A stretch of 64,000 nt of DNA from JABJOR01 sp965603075 (lineage in GTDB: Bacteria > Pseudomonadota > Alphaproteobacteria > Rhodospirillales > Casp-alpha2): contig CBFDBO010000016.1 of the NCBI GenBank assembly GCA_965603075.1, positions 1 through 64,000 of the forward strand, given 5' to 3'. The first letter of the stretch is position 1. Every line of letters begins with the position of its first letter. A program made the position numbers and the translations under genes. This document shows, piece after piece, positions 24,985 through 33,842 of this stretch. The notes below the pieces were generated by a model. It ran no database searches, was not told where the DNA came from, and worked only from the letters and a program-made list of their open reading frames with translations.

Positions 24985-27977
24985 TCTTCGTCCCCCACAC
25001 TTTTCCATTCTTTCAAGCGCGCCAGATGGTCATAATCGCCATAATCGTTTTGTTTGATGGGGCGGGTGTGGGATAAATAGGGCATGTCCGCATCGTCATA
25101 TAGATGGATTAATTCTTTGAAGCCTTCCCACGTTTTTTCCGCAACGTCCTCGACATCAAATTTAAGGTGATGGATTTTGCCGGGCACGCGCCCCCCTGAT
25201 AGACGGTAGTATGAGAGCTGTTCCACCCGGTCGGTTGCTAAGTCTTCAAACGCTCCATTTTTGATGATGGCCGCTTCGAGGGGGAGTTGAGGTTCCAACC
25301 CTGCTTCGGCTTGTTTGGCGGAGGGCGGCGCCCCTGTTTTATAATCAATAATAGCAAGCCCGCCATGACCGAGGGTATCGATGCGATCGGCGATGGCGGT
25401 TAAGGTGAACTCTCCGGTGGAAATATTAAACTTAGCTTTACCCCGACTTTCCGTGACGGCGCTGAATTGCTCATTGGCGCGGATGGCTTTTTCGTTCTCA
25501 ATGAACCAGGTGGCAATCCGCAAGAACCGAGGCCACCAAAATGCCCGAATGCCGGGGCGGGATAAAAAGGGCGCGAATTGTTCTTCACCGATCAGGATCA
25601 ATTGCTGTTCGGCGTCATCGGGTAAATCAACGGGGTACTTTTTTATGAACACATCGAGTGCATTGTGAATAATATTGCCCCGATCGGCGGCCCCCGGATC
25701 GGCGTCAATAGGATCTTTTGGTTTAAGCTTCAGAACCTCGCGGGCATAAATAGCATAAGGATCACGTTGCAATGTGCGAACACGGGTGACTGATAACCTA
25801 TTGGGGCGGGCGTTAATCGGTGGGCAGGGTCGGGGCTGTTCGGGCTTAATTTGTTTCGCGTCATCGAGGGCCAGCGATAATTCCAACCACCCATGATCGG
25901 CATATAGTTTATCGCGTAAGGGGGTCTTGCTGATCAAGTTATCAATCCGGCGCAACCAGCGTGAGGGAACAGTGGGGGTCCCATCATTGCGTTCAGCCCG
26001 GGTTAAAATAACATGGGGCGCGCAAAAAGCTTGGGCAAAATCATGGGCGGATAAACCAATGCGACGTTCGGGCAATGGAAGGCCAAAGGCCGCCATCATG
26101 GGGCGGCTCATCCACGGTCCGGGATCGGGTTCGCGCGGCCAAATGCCCTCATTCAAGCTGCCCAGAATAAGCACATCGGCATGTTGTAACCGGGCTTCCA
26201 ACGGTCCCCAAATATTCAGACGCGGATGCGCCCCAAAGCGGGGCCGTACAACCCGTCCCATGAGCAGGGTGTTAAACAATGCGGGGTAATTACGGGCATG
26301 GATATTAAGCCCGGCATTGTCATCGAGCGCGTCATGCAATTCCGCAACAAACCCTGATAAGGCCTCGCCTGCCTCCCGGCGCCATAAGCGCGCCACGCCT
26401 GTTTCTTCATGGCTGGCACTTAATGCTTCGGCAAAATCAATGTGGGCTTTCAATATTGTTTTTAAGGATAATGTGTCTTGGTTGAGAGCATTGCTAAAGG
26501 ACGCCGCCAGAACCTCTAACCGTTCAACGAAAGCAATGCTTTCAACATGTTTCTCTTTATCGAGAGCATTCCCCAACCCCTTAAACCCCGCCGCGGGTCG
26601 CGGCCCGTGCAGGGCGTTTGTCTCCAGAAGGCGAACGCGGGTTCGAAAGGTGGCGGGGTTCTCTCCGCCCGCCGCGAGTGGATGTTTAAGGGCGGCGAGC
26701 AAATCAAGCGGGGCGAGTTGGTGGGCGACCATGGCGGCGCACAATCGTAAGTACGTACCGGGCGGTGTTTGCGCGAGCGGGGTTCCGGCTGAATCGTCAA
26801 CCTCGATATCCCATCGTTTTAATTCCGCGCGCACCCGGCGGGCAAGATTACGGTCCGGGGTGATCAAAGCCGATGTTTGGCCCGGTGTTTCCAATGTCTT
26901 GCGCATGATCAGGGCGATGATCTCTGATTCCCGTCCGGGGTCGGGGCAATTGATTTGCTGAACGCCCTCCAATGCGGCGCTATCGAGCGTGCCCCGGTCG
27001 ATGGGTTGCCCCGTGACGCTGGCGGGTAATAAGGCAAGCCGCAATAAATCGGTTCGTGATTTTGGCGCGCCCTGTTGGTTTAAGGTCGGGCTTGTATGGG
27101 GCCAATTGGCCACATTATGGCGGCTTAAATTCATGTGTTCTAATAATAGTTTCAAGCCATATTGCGGGTGGGTTGTGCTGATCGCGTTCCATGTTTCATC
27201 ATCCATTTCACGGTCCAGCCCCGGCAGCACTACACACCCTTGCGGCATACAAGCAATCGTATTGAGCAGTTCTGCGGTGGCGGGGATACTACCGGTGGAA
27301 CCCGCTGCAATGACAGGGTGGTTGGGTGGGTTTTCTTTCCACGCGGTTGCTTCGGCTTGTAATAACAAGTTCCGGTGGTGAGCCGGATCAATCATGTGTT
27401 GATCGGCCAGAATACTCGGCCAGTGCTCGGTTACGATTTTAAGAAATTTAAGTGTATCCTGCCAATGTTCGGCTAGGTGCTCTGAAAGACTTCTATCAAC
27501 CAGCCCTTCTAGATCGGCAAAGTCCAATTGCTCGGTCGCCACTTGATCGATTAAGTTGGCAAGTTCAGACGCCAACAAGGCGGCTTGATCAGCAGAAATA
27601 TCGGGTGACTGCTTCGTGATAAGCTGCATTAAAATAAGCTGGCGTTTTAATCCGGGAATGGCTGCGGGGATGGATAAAACCGTGTCTGCGGGGCTGTTGA
27701 TCTCAAAGCCACCACTTAAAAACAAATCATCTTCATCCACATCCCCAATGGGGCTGAGACGGGGCAGCAACAAGGGTGCGCCACCGCTTAGTCGTAAGAA
27801 CGCCTCCCGCAAGCTGCGACAGGACCGCCGGGTCGGTAGCATGATGCGATATCGCGCCAAGGCTTCTGGCATCGAGGTTACGGCGTCATTGATGCCCGCC
27901 GCCAACGTGTCGGTGAACGGCAAGTGCGCCGCGATGGTATAGACAGTTGGCGAGGATGGGTCCGGGTTTATTGGCAT
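24981..27977 (-). CDS. addB: AddB, alphaproteobacterial-type subunit of AddAB
   Basis: 998 residues. An N-terminal inactive helicase-like part (RIMLPTRRSCRSLREAF) is followed by a C-terminal PD-(D/E)XK nuclease with IHNALDVF, LAIIDYKTGAPPS and VEQLSYYRLSG. The sequence around the expected iron-sulfur cysteines (TRVRTLQRDPYAIYARE) has none, as is usual for the alphaproteobacterial AddB type. It forms the dual-nuclease complex with AddA, whose start overlaps its stop. Follows murU by five bases. Confidence 0.94.
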   Translation of the reverse strand: MPINPDPSSPTVYTIAAHLPFTDTLAAGINDAVTSMPEALARYRIMLPTRRSCRSLREAFLRLSGGAPLLLPRLSPIGDVDEDDLFLSGGFEINSPADTVLSIPAAIPGLKRQLILMQLITKQSPDISADQAALLASELANLIDQVATEQLDFADLEGLVDRSLSEHLAEHWQDTLKFLKIVTEHWPSILADQHMIDPAHHRNLLLQAEATAWKENPPNHPVIAAGSTGSIPATAELLNTIACMPQGCVVLPGLDREMDDETWNAISTTHPQYGLKLLLEHMNLSRHNVANWPHTSPTLNQQGAPKSRTDLLRLALLPASVTGQPIDRGTLDSAALEGVQQINCPDPGRESEIIALIMRKTLETPGQTSALITPDRNLARRVRAELKRWDIEVDDSAGTPLAQTPPGTYLRLCAAMVAHQLAPLDLLAALKHPLAAGGENPATFRTRVRLLETNALHGPRPAAGFKGLGNALDKEKHVESIAFVERLEVLAASFSNALNQDTLSLKTILKAHIDFAEALSASHEETGVARLWRREAGEALSGFVAELHDALDDNAGLNIHARNYPALFNTLLMGRVVRPRFGAHPRLNIWGPLEARLQHADVLILGSLNEGIWPREPDPGPWMSRPMMAAFGLPLPERRIGLSAHDFAQAFCAPHVILTRAERNDGTPTVPSRWLRRIDNLISKTPLRDKLYADHGWLELSLALDDAKQIKPEQPRPCPPINARPNRLSVTRVRTLQRDPYAIYAREVLKLKPKDPIDADPGAADRGNIIHNALDVFIKKYPVDLPDDAEQQLILIGEEQFAPFLSRPGIRAFWWPRFLRIATWFIENEKAIRANEQFSAVTESRGKAKFNISTGEFTLTAIADRIDTLGHGGLAIIDYKTGAPPSAKQAEAGLEPQLPLEAAIIKNGAFEDLATDRVEQLSYYRLSGGRVPGKIHHLKFDVEDVAEKTWEGFKELIHLYDDADMPYLSHTRPIKQNDYGDYDHLARLKEWKSVGDEE

Positions 27978-27982
27978 TTGAA

Positions 27983-28720
27983 TTATCGCCGTTGGACAGC
28001 AGCGTAGCGTTTTTTCATATAGCCTTGAATTTCATCTAAACCTTCTGGTGTGCCGATGTGGAACCATTCACCATCATGGACCAAACCGTACAGCCGATCA
28101 TTTTCAATGGCGCGATCATAGACTTTGTTGAGCGAGAAGACACCGTCTTCCATGCCTTTGAATAAACGGGGGTGTAAAATTTGAACCCCGGCATATAGGT
28201 AAGGACAGACTTGGTTATAGGGGCGGCGGGTGAGCTTGCCGCACGGTTCTACAAGGAAATCCCCCTGTCCGGAATAGCCGTAAGCCTCCACGGTGGAATG
28301 CATTAATAAAAGCGCGTCCATATTCTCTGGGTCCCAAATGTCTTGCATACGGATCAGCGCGTCGGAGGGACCGTTCAGCCACAGGGCGTCGCCGTTAATG
28401 ACATAAAAAGGGCCGTCCCCTAGAAAATGGCGGGCGTTTAACACCCCTCCGCCGGTTTCCAATCGCTCGATTTCGCGTGATATGGCGATGGTAGGGCTGG
28501 TCCGTTTGGCAAGGTGGGCTTCTAGTTTATCGGCAAGATAAAACGTATTAACCACCACGTTGGGGACGTCGGCATCTTCCAATCGATCAATCGTATAATC
28601 GATCAATGAACGGCCATTTACTTTCAACATGGGTTTGGGGGTGTGGTCGGTCAGCGGACGCATGCGTTCGCCTAGCCCTGCGGCCAAAATCATTCCATGT
28701 GTTATCGGGGCTCTGGTCAT
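27983..28720 (-). CDS. murU: MurU-like nucleotidyltransferase (N-acetylmuramate-1-phosphate uridylyltransferase)
   Basis: 245 residues with the sugar-nucleotidyltransferase start GMILAAGLGERMRPLTDHTPKPML, ETGGGVLNAR, VINGDALW and a C-terminal FHIGTPEGLDE. Between tsaE and addB this position is usually held by MurU, which makes UDP-MurNAc from recycled MurNAc-1-phosphate. The kinase AmgK that supplies that substrate normally sits between tsaE and murU but is absent: only 94 non-coding bases lie there. Without it, another sugar-1-phosphate substrate cannot be excluded. Confidence 0.8.
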   Translation of the reverse strand: MTRAPITHGMILAAGLGERMRPLTDHTPKPMLKVNGRSLIDYTIDRLEDADVPNVVVNTFYLADKLEAHLAKRTSPTIAISREIERLETGGGVLNARHFLGDGPFYVINGDALWLNGPSDALIRMQDIWDPENMDALLLMHSTVEAYGYSGQGDFLVEPCGKLTRRPYNQVCPYLYAGVQILHPRLFKGMEDGVFSLNKVYDRAIENDRLYGLVHDGEWFHIGTPEGLDEIQGYMKKRYAAVQRR

Positions 28721-28814
28721 GTTTTGATCTCGTCCTGAATTTGTCTTGAATTAGGCTGTGGCCCCTAGTCTATCCTTGGTTGATAGCCGTGGCTATAACT
28801 TCGGGGGCACTCGT

Positions 28815-29354
28815 TTACTGATGATGTGATGTATCGCTCAACGCCGCTAATTCTTTTATCCAGCGTGGGTCGTCGGTGCTTAGGGAAACCAAGCGTTCCA
28901 GCGGATTGTCAGTATGTGTCAGCGTTAAATCCAGGTGGTATTTGGGCAACCATGATCCCAACCGATCCGGCCATTCGATCAGGCAAATACCCTCAGAAAA
29001 TGCATCTTCAATCCCCAATTCAAGCGAATCGTCCGGATTTTCCAATCGGTAGAGATCAAAGTGGTAAATATCACCCCCGTTAAATTCTTGGGGTGTCTCG
29101 TAAACTTGTAACAAGGTAAAGGTCGGGCTGGGGACTTCTTCGGGGCGGCCCATGGCGGCGCTGATAAAACTGCGCGCGAAGGATGTTTTGCCCGCGCCCA
29201 GATCACCGCGCAAGGCGATGATGGGATAGCCTTGATCAGCGAAAATCGATTGAGCCATAGGCACAAGTTGCGCAGCTAAGTGCGCCGTTGCGTCCTCATC
29301 GCTTAAGACCGTGGAGAAATTAGTTGGCTTTTTGGCGGGTAATATAACAACCAC
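28815..29354 (-). CDS. tsaE: tRNA threonylcarbamoyladenosine biosynthesis ATPase TsaE
   Basis: 179 residues with Walker A GDLGAGKTSFARSF, SPTFTLLQVY, HFDLYRL and EWPDRLGSWLP, all typical for TsaE/YjeE, which drives t6A37 tRNA modification with TsaB and TsaD. The only sensible start in frame is GTG 29354, which makes the gene overlap the end of hspQ by 35 bases. The C-terminus is slightly extended. Neighbour of a divL-like kinase, as in Caulobacter by my recollection. Confidence 0.93.
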   Translation of the reverse strand: MVVILPAKKPTNFSTVLSDEDATAHLAAQLVPMAQSIFADQGYPIIALRGDLGAGKTSFARSFISAAMGRPEEVPSPTFTLLQVYETPQEFNGGDIYHFDLYRLENPDDSLELGIEDAFSEGICLIEWPDRLGSWLPKYHLDLTLTHTDNPLERLVSLSTDDPRWIKELAALSDTSHHQ

Positions 29355-29727
29355 CCTCGATCCCGGTGAAGTATTCTTCTAATTCAGGATGCATAAACGG
29401 CTCGTCTGAATCATCGGGTTCCAGGTTTTGCTCAGACACATAGGCCACATACGGTGTGGTGTCTTCGTTTTCGGCGAGCAAGTGATAGAACGGTTGGTCC
29501 TTACGCGGACGGGCTTCCTGCGGGATACTTTCGTACCATTCCTCGGTATTGCCAAACTCTGGGTCAACATCAAAGACCACGCCCCGGAAACCGAACAAGC
29601 GATGCTTCACGGGTTTTCCAATGGAAAACTTGGCAAGGTTATAATCAATATGCATGGCTGTATCCAGAGCCGTCATATCAACGGGTCTTTTCATTTCATT
29701 CAGATTTTCTGTCACATTATCCGTCAT
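29320..29727 (-). CDS. hspQ: Heat shock protein HspQ
   Basis: 135 residues. The HspQ/YccV core is clear: KFSIGKPVKHRLFGFRGVVFDVDPEF, RKDQPFYHLL, YVSEQNLEPDD and a C-terminal HPELEEYF. HspQ is a small beta-rich protein that in E. coli stimulates Lon proteolysis and affects DnaA variants. An extra ~30-residue N-terminal extension precedes the core. ATG 29727 has AGGA upstream. It overlaps tsaE by 35 bases in another frame. Confidence 0.92.
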   Translation of the reverse strand: MTDNVTENLNEMKRPVDMTALDTAMHIDYNLAKFSIGKPVKHRLFGFRGVVFDVDPEFGNTEEWYESIPQEARPRKDQPFYHLLAENEDTTPYVAYVSEQNLEPDDSDEPFMHPELEEYFTGIEGGCYITRQKAN

Positions 29728-29865
29728 AACTGAATATTCCTGATGCCGTAAACGGTCTTTAAGGTGTGTATCGTTAGGTTGGGTTTATCAAATAGTGTGC
29801 TTAAGCCGTTTCGTCAATGATTAAGCCTGATTATTATACCGATTCTATAAACAACCCATTACACA

Positions 29866-30087
29866 TTATAGCATACCGAGGTCTTTTCGAACAGTAATGT
29901 TACGTAACATTACTTCTAACAGAATCTTGTCATCGAAGCCGATTTTAACGGATTTTCCATTAGGGGGCGTGTATTTTTGATGCAATTCTTCGAAAATTTC
30001 CTTCTCATTTTCGGCTAAACTGTCTGCGAGAGGGGTCAGTTTTTCAATTAATTCTATAATTTCGCTCAATGTATCAATACTTGTCAT
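29866..30087 (-). CDS. Small hypothetical protein downstream of the divL-like gene
   Basis: A 73-residue, soluble, helical, acidic protein (TLSEIIELIEKLTPLADSL, then FDDKILLEVMLRNITV). I do not recognise it. ATG 30087 has a good AGGAT Shine-Dalgarno seven bases upstream and begins eight bases after the divL-like stop, so it is probably in the same transcript. The separate ribosome site supports it as a real gene. Codon use is AT-rich compared with its neighbours. Confidence 0.55.
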   Translation of the reverse strand: MTSIDTLSEIIELIEKLTPLADSLAENEKEIFEELHQKYTPPNGKSVKIGFDDKILLEVMLRNITVRKDLGML

Positions 30088-30095
30088 TATAAATC

Positions 30096-32225
30096 CTAAA
30101 TTTCGAAGGCGTCGCGGGCATCGCCGCCTTCGGTGCCTGTAGCAGGCAAAATGCAGCTTACCGTGGTCCCACGATTACGGGGAGATTTGATGGTGACCTG
30201 TCCCCCGTGCAGCTCAATAAAACTTTTCACCATAGAAAGCCCCAATCCAGCCCCCGCCAATTCGCCCTGTGGTTGGCTGCCTTTTTCGAATTTTTGGAAA
30301 AATCGTTCAATATCGGCTTGGGGGATGCCGGTTCCGGTATCGGATACGCTGAATGTAATCATGTCATCTTGGCGTTCCGCACTGATACGAACACCGCCGC
30401 GTTCCGGGGTGAAACGGATGGCATTGGACAGCAGATTAAAGACCACTTGTTTCAAGCGTTTTTCATCGGCGGATATCCAACCGATATCTGTGGGCACATC
30501 GAAGGTTATATAAAGGCTTTTAGCCAGCGCACGTTGTTTGAACATCGCCAATGATTGCGCGAGCAAGCCGTGTAAATCAATGGCATCTTTATTTAAGTGC
30601 GCCGTACCGCTTTCAATGGCCGCCAGTTCCAAAATATCGGCGATGATTAATTGCAAACTTTCCGAAGTCTGGTGGATGCCTTGGACATATTCTTTTTGGC
30701 GGGCATTTAGGTCGCCGAAGTATTCCTCGTTCATGATTTGCGCGAAGCCGTTGATGGTGGTCAGGGGGGTGCGGGCCTCATAGGATACATCGGCGATGAA
30801 TTTGGATTTAAGACGGTCGGTTTCTTCCAGAATCTCGGCGCGTTCGCGCAGGGCTTGTTCGACCTCATCCTTGTCGGTGACGTCCAGATAGCTGATTAAC
30901 AAGGCACCATCAGGCAAGGGAACACAGGATAAGTCATAGACATTACCATCCGCCCGACGGATGCGGTCTTGATGATTTTGTCGCCTTAGCAAATTCGCCA
31001 TGATCTGATCGCGCCTGGATGCCCATGTGGCATCGTCCTCATGCTTTTCGCGCATAAGATCAACCACATCGGAGAGGTGCGGCTCGTTTTGATCCGCGAC
31101 CGCCGCCAGTCCCCACAGCTTGGCAAACGGGGCATTGTGTAATTTCAAACGACTATCACTGCCGAACAGGGCCACGGCTTCTTGTAGGTTATCGATGGTA
31201 TGACGTTGGACAGCGTCCAGTGATTTAAACGACCGTTGAGCAATTAAGGCTTCGGTGATGTCTTCATAAATATACGTTAAACCGCCCTCACCTCTAGATT
31301 CGGGTGCACTGGTTGCACCGGTCGCTCCGGTCGTACCGGCCGCGCCGGGGGCACCGGCCGCACCGGCCGCGCCGGGGGTGATGGTTAATTTTACCGCGCG
31401 TCCATCGGGTAGGTATAGGGTTTCTTCAAAGGGGGTAGGGCTTAGAAAGCGGTTGTTTTCTTGGGCGCGAAAATCGGTGAAGTTACTGACCTCTGGTAAT
31501 AGTCGTTCATCGCGCAGACGCTCTAAGACTTGGGTTAACGTCGGGCTCTCCGCTAACCATGCTTCATTGAGGGACCACAAATTGGCAAAGGCGGAATTGA
31601 AACTATGGAGACGCTTGTCCGCGCCATAAATTGCCACCCCGGCATGGAGCGATTCCAACAGGCGATCAAGGGCGGCATTATCCAAAATAGTTCCGGCTTC
31701 AACCCTAGACTGAAGCGTGGACTGAAGCGTGGATTGAGATGTCGTCTCTTTGTCCATGCAAATACCCATGCTGCCCAAACCGGGACCTAAGGGGGTCTCT
31801 GTAATTTCCAAGGTGCGTTGTAAGGTAAGTTGCCCGGTATTCGTATCGATCTGGAATACTTTGGATTGGGCCCCCCCCTTTGAAATAGCAAGCTCGGCTA
31901 GAGCGTGGGATATTTCGGGCAAATTAAGGGTGTTTGTATCCCCCTGGGTCGCCGCCCTATTGGCAAAGGCGACATTTAAGTGCGGATCGCGCAACCACAC
32001 GGGACTGGGCATGGCATCCAACAGCGCAATAAACTGCTCTTCGGATTCAAGGCTGGCATCCAGCACGGCTTGATCAAGTGAATGGTTTGCCGGAATTACA
32101 GGTGCGTGATCGGGTTGGGGCTTGTAGTGCTTGAAATAATACCAAGCTCCCCCGCCCCCTAACCCAAGGCTGGCCACCATTCCAGAAATAAATGCAAACA
32201 GAGGATCCATAAACCACCGCGACAA
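30096..32225 (-). CDS. divL: DivL-like PAS-domain kinase with Tyr in place of the H-box His
   Basis: 709 residues. One N-terminal TM helix (about 8-30), then PAS domains at about 62-155, 185-285 and 342-450, then HisKA and HATPase domains. The H-box reads DVSYEARTPLTTI, with Tyr482 where kinases carry the phospho-accepting His (codon TAT at 30780-30782). N box (LKQVVFNLLSNAIRF), G1 (SDTGTGIP) and G2 (GAGLGLSMV) remain, so ATP binding should persist. This is the hallmark of Caulobacter DivL, an allosteric regulator of CckA in the CtrA cell-cycle pathway. Location beside tsaE and ahcY supports it. It has a Gly/Ala collagen-like insert (residues ~284-306) and a QSTLQST repeat (~164-173). Confidence 0.85.
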   Translation of the reverse strand: MSRWFMDPLFAFISGMVASLGLGGGGAWYYFKHYKPQPDHAPVIPANHSLDQAVLDASLESEEQFIALLDAMPSPVWLRDPHLNVAFANRAATQGDTNTLNLPEISHALAELAISKGGAQSKVFQIDTNTGQLTLQRTLEITETPLGPGLGSMGICMDKETTSQSTLQSTLQSRVEAGTILDNAALDRLLESLHAGVAIYGADKRLHSFNSAFANLWSLNEAWLAESPTLTQVLERLRDERLLPEVSNFTDFRAQENNRFLSPTPFEETLYLPDGRAVKLTITPGAAGAAGAPGAAGTTGATGATSAPESRGEGGLTYIYEDITEALIAQRSFKSLDAVQRHTIDNLQEAVALFGSDSRLKLHNAPFAKLWGLAAVADQNEPHLSDVVDLMREKHEDDATWASRRDQIMANLLRRQNHQDRIRRADGNVYDLSCVPLPDGALLISYLDVTDKDEVEQALRERAEILEETDRLKSKFIADVSYEARTPLTTINGFAQIMNEEYFGDLNARQKEYVQGIHQTSESLQLIIADILELAAIESGTAHLNKDAIDLHGLLAQSLAMFKQRALAKSLYITFDVPTDIGWISADEKRLKQVVFNLLSNAIRFTPERGGVRISAERQDDMITFSVSDTGTGIPQADIERFFQKFEKGSQPQGELAGAGLGLSMVKSFIELHGGQVTIKSPRNRGTTVSCILPATGTEGGDARDAFEI
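31308..31375 (-). repeat. GC-rich 9-base minisatellite inside divL-like gene
   Basis: Tandem variants of a 9-base unit (GCACCGGCC/GCGCCGGGG type on the plus strand) encode GAAGAAGAPGAAGTTGATGA between the second and third PAS domains. The reading frame is kept, consistent with a tolerated linker expansion. Confidence 0.8.
31708..31731 (-). repeat. 12-base tandem duplication inside divL-like gene
   Basis: GACTGAAGCGTG occurs twice in a row on the plus strand, with a third diverged unit after it. It encodes the STLQSTLQS repeat between the first and second PAS domains. Confidence 0.75.
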
Positions 32226-32281
32226 CCATTGCGAATCATTATGGAATCTTAAGGGGTCTTATCACAGACAACAAGAGAACA

Positions 32282-32338
32282 ATAAAAAAGGCAGCTCCCG
32301 AAGGAGCCGCCTTTAAAAATCGATGTCGCGCGTCGCGA
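32282..32338 (-). terminator. Terminator of ahcY
   Basis: On the minus strand a small stem (GTCGCG/CGCGAC) right after the stop is followed by a strong one, AAAGGC-GGCTCC with GGAGC-TGCCTTT, and then a T run. It ends the ahcY transcript and separates it from the divL-like gene. Confidence 0.85.
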
Positions 32339-32339
32339 C

Positions 32340-33746
32340 CTAGTAGCGGTAGGCTTCTGGCTTGAACGGGCCGTCAACAGTAACGCCAATGTATTCGGCT
32401 TGTTGTTGACTGAGGGTGGTTAGCGTTGCGCCCAATTTAGCGAGGTGCAAGCGGGCCACTTTTTCGTCCAAGTGTTTCGGCAGAACGTAAACCTTGTTCT
32501 GATATTTGCCATCATCATTGTTGTTCCAAAGCTCGATCTGGGCAATGGTTTGGTTGGCAAAAGAAGCACTCATCACAAAGCTTGGGTGACCGGTGGCACA
32601 ACCCAAGTTTACCAAACGACCTTCGGCAAGAAGGATAATTCTGTTACCGTCTGGGAAGGTGATTTCATCAACCTGTGGTTTGATGTTATCCCATTTAAGG
32701 TTTTTGAGGGCAGCGATTTGAATTTCTGAATCGAAGTGACCGATGTTACAAACAATGGCACGATCTTTCATGGCACGCATGTGATCAATGGTGATCACGT
32801 CGATGTTGCCCGTGGTGGTGACAAAGATATCACCGCGTGAGGTTGCTTGTTCCATGGTGACAACTTCGAAGCCTTCCATGCACGCTTGCAACGCACAAAT
32901 CGGGTCGGCTTCGGTAACCAGCACACGACAACCAGCATTACGCAAACTGTCGGCGGAACCTTTGCCAACGTCTCCAAACCCGCAAACCACACCGACTTTA
33001 CCGGCCATCATCACGTCAGTGGCGCGGCGGATGGCATCAACAAGGCTTTCGCGACAACCGTATTTGTTATCGAATTTGGACTTGGTTACGGAATCGTTCA
33101 CATTGATCGCAGGGAACGGCAGGGTGCCAGCTTTTTCCATCTCATAAAGACGGTGAACACCGGTGGTTGTTTCCTCGGTCACACCTTTAATGGCGACCAA
33201 GTTACGAGAATAGAATGTGGCATCTTCGGAAATACGTTTTTTGATCGCGGCAAAAAGAACTTCTGCTTCTTCGCTATCGGGGTTATCCAGCAAGGACAAA
33301 TCTTTTTCTGCCCGGGCGCCCAAATGGATCATCAGCGTGGCATCACCACCATCATCAAGGATCATATTCGGGGTGCCACCACCGGGCCATTCAAAGATCT
33401 TGTGGGCAAAGTCCCAATATTCTTCCAATGTTTCGCCCTTATGAGCGTAAACAGGGGTGCCGTTTGCCGCGATGGCGGCGGCGGCGTGGTCTTGGGTTGA
33501 ATAGATGTTGCAAGATGCCCAACGAACGTCAGCGCCAAGGGCTTCTAAAGTTTGGATGAGCACAGCGGTTTGAATGGTCATGTGCAAGGAGCCGGCAATT
33601 TTGGCACCTTTAAGGGGTTGTGAGGGACCAAATTCTTCGCGAATGGACATCAGTCCCGGCATTTCTGATTCGGCAATATCGATTTCTTTTCGGCCAAAAT
33701 CAGCCAAGGATAAATCAGCAACCTGGAAGTCGTCAGTGGTGCTCAT
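32340..33746 (-). CDS. ahcY: Adenosylhomocysteinase
   Basis: Hydrolyses S-adenosylhomocysteine to adenosine and homocysteine, keeping methylation going. The 468-residue NAD enzyme shows LHMTIQTAVLIQTL, CNIYSTQDHAAAA, the Rossmann motif CGFGDVGKGSA, TGNIDVITIDHM, IVCNIGHFDSEI and the C-terminal PFKPEAYRY. Length and the internal ~40-residue insertion fit the bacterial type. A GGAG Shine-Dalgarno precedes ATG 33746. The short leader shows no SAH riboswitch that I can recognise. Confidence 0.98.
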   Translation of the reverse strand: MSTTDDFQVADLSLADFGRKEIDIAESEMPGLMSIREEFGPSQPLKGAKIAGSLHMTIQTAVLIQTLEALGADVRWASCNIYSTQDHAAAAIAANGTPVYAHKGETLEEYWDFAHKIFEWPGGGTPNMILDDGGDATLMIHLGARAEKDLSLLDNPDSEEAEVLFAAIKKRISEDATFYSRNLVAIKGVTEETTTGVHRLYEMEKAGTLPFPAINVNDSVTKSKFDNKYGCRESLVDAIRRATDVMMAGKVGVVCGFGDVGKGSADSLRNAGCRVLVTEADPICALQACMEGFEVVTMEQATSRGDIFVTTTGNIDVITIDHMRAMKDRAIVCNIGHFDSEIQIAALKNLKWDNIKPQVDEITFPDGNRIILLAEGRLVNLGCATGHPSFVMSASFANQTIAQIELWNNNDDGKYQNKVYVLPKHLDEKVARLHLAKLGATLTTLSQQQAEYIGVTVDGPFKPEAYRY

Positions 33747-33812
33747 GGAAGCATTCTCCGTCTGGATTAATAAAAATATTAGGAATTAGGGTAGGTTGCT
33801 AACACGAACGAG

Positions 33813-33842
33813 CAAAAAGGTAAACAACCGAAACGATTGTTC
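33813..33842 (-). terminator. Possible terminator of ptsP
   Basis: Right after the ptsP stop, the minus strand reads ACAATCG-TTT-CGGTTGT and then TACCTTTTT: a short stem with a wobble/mismatch and a T run. It is weak but well placed between ptsP and ahcY. Confidence 0.5.

Noticed and set aside
26317..26961. 214-codon plus-strand frame
   Set aside because: It is antisense to addB and has shadow-type composition.
32847..33500. 217-codon plus-strand frame
   Set aside because: It lies wholly antisense to ahcY and resembles no family.
33747..33842. SAH riboswitch in front of ahcY
   Set aside because: The leader is under 100 bases, AT-rich, and shows none of the conserved riboswitch core that I can recognise.
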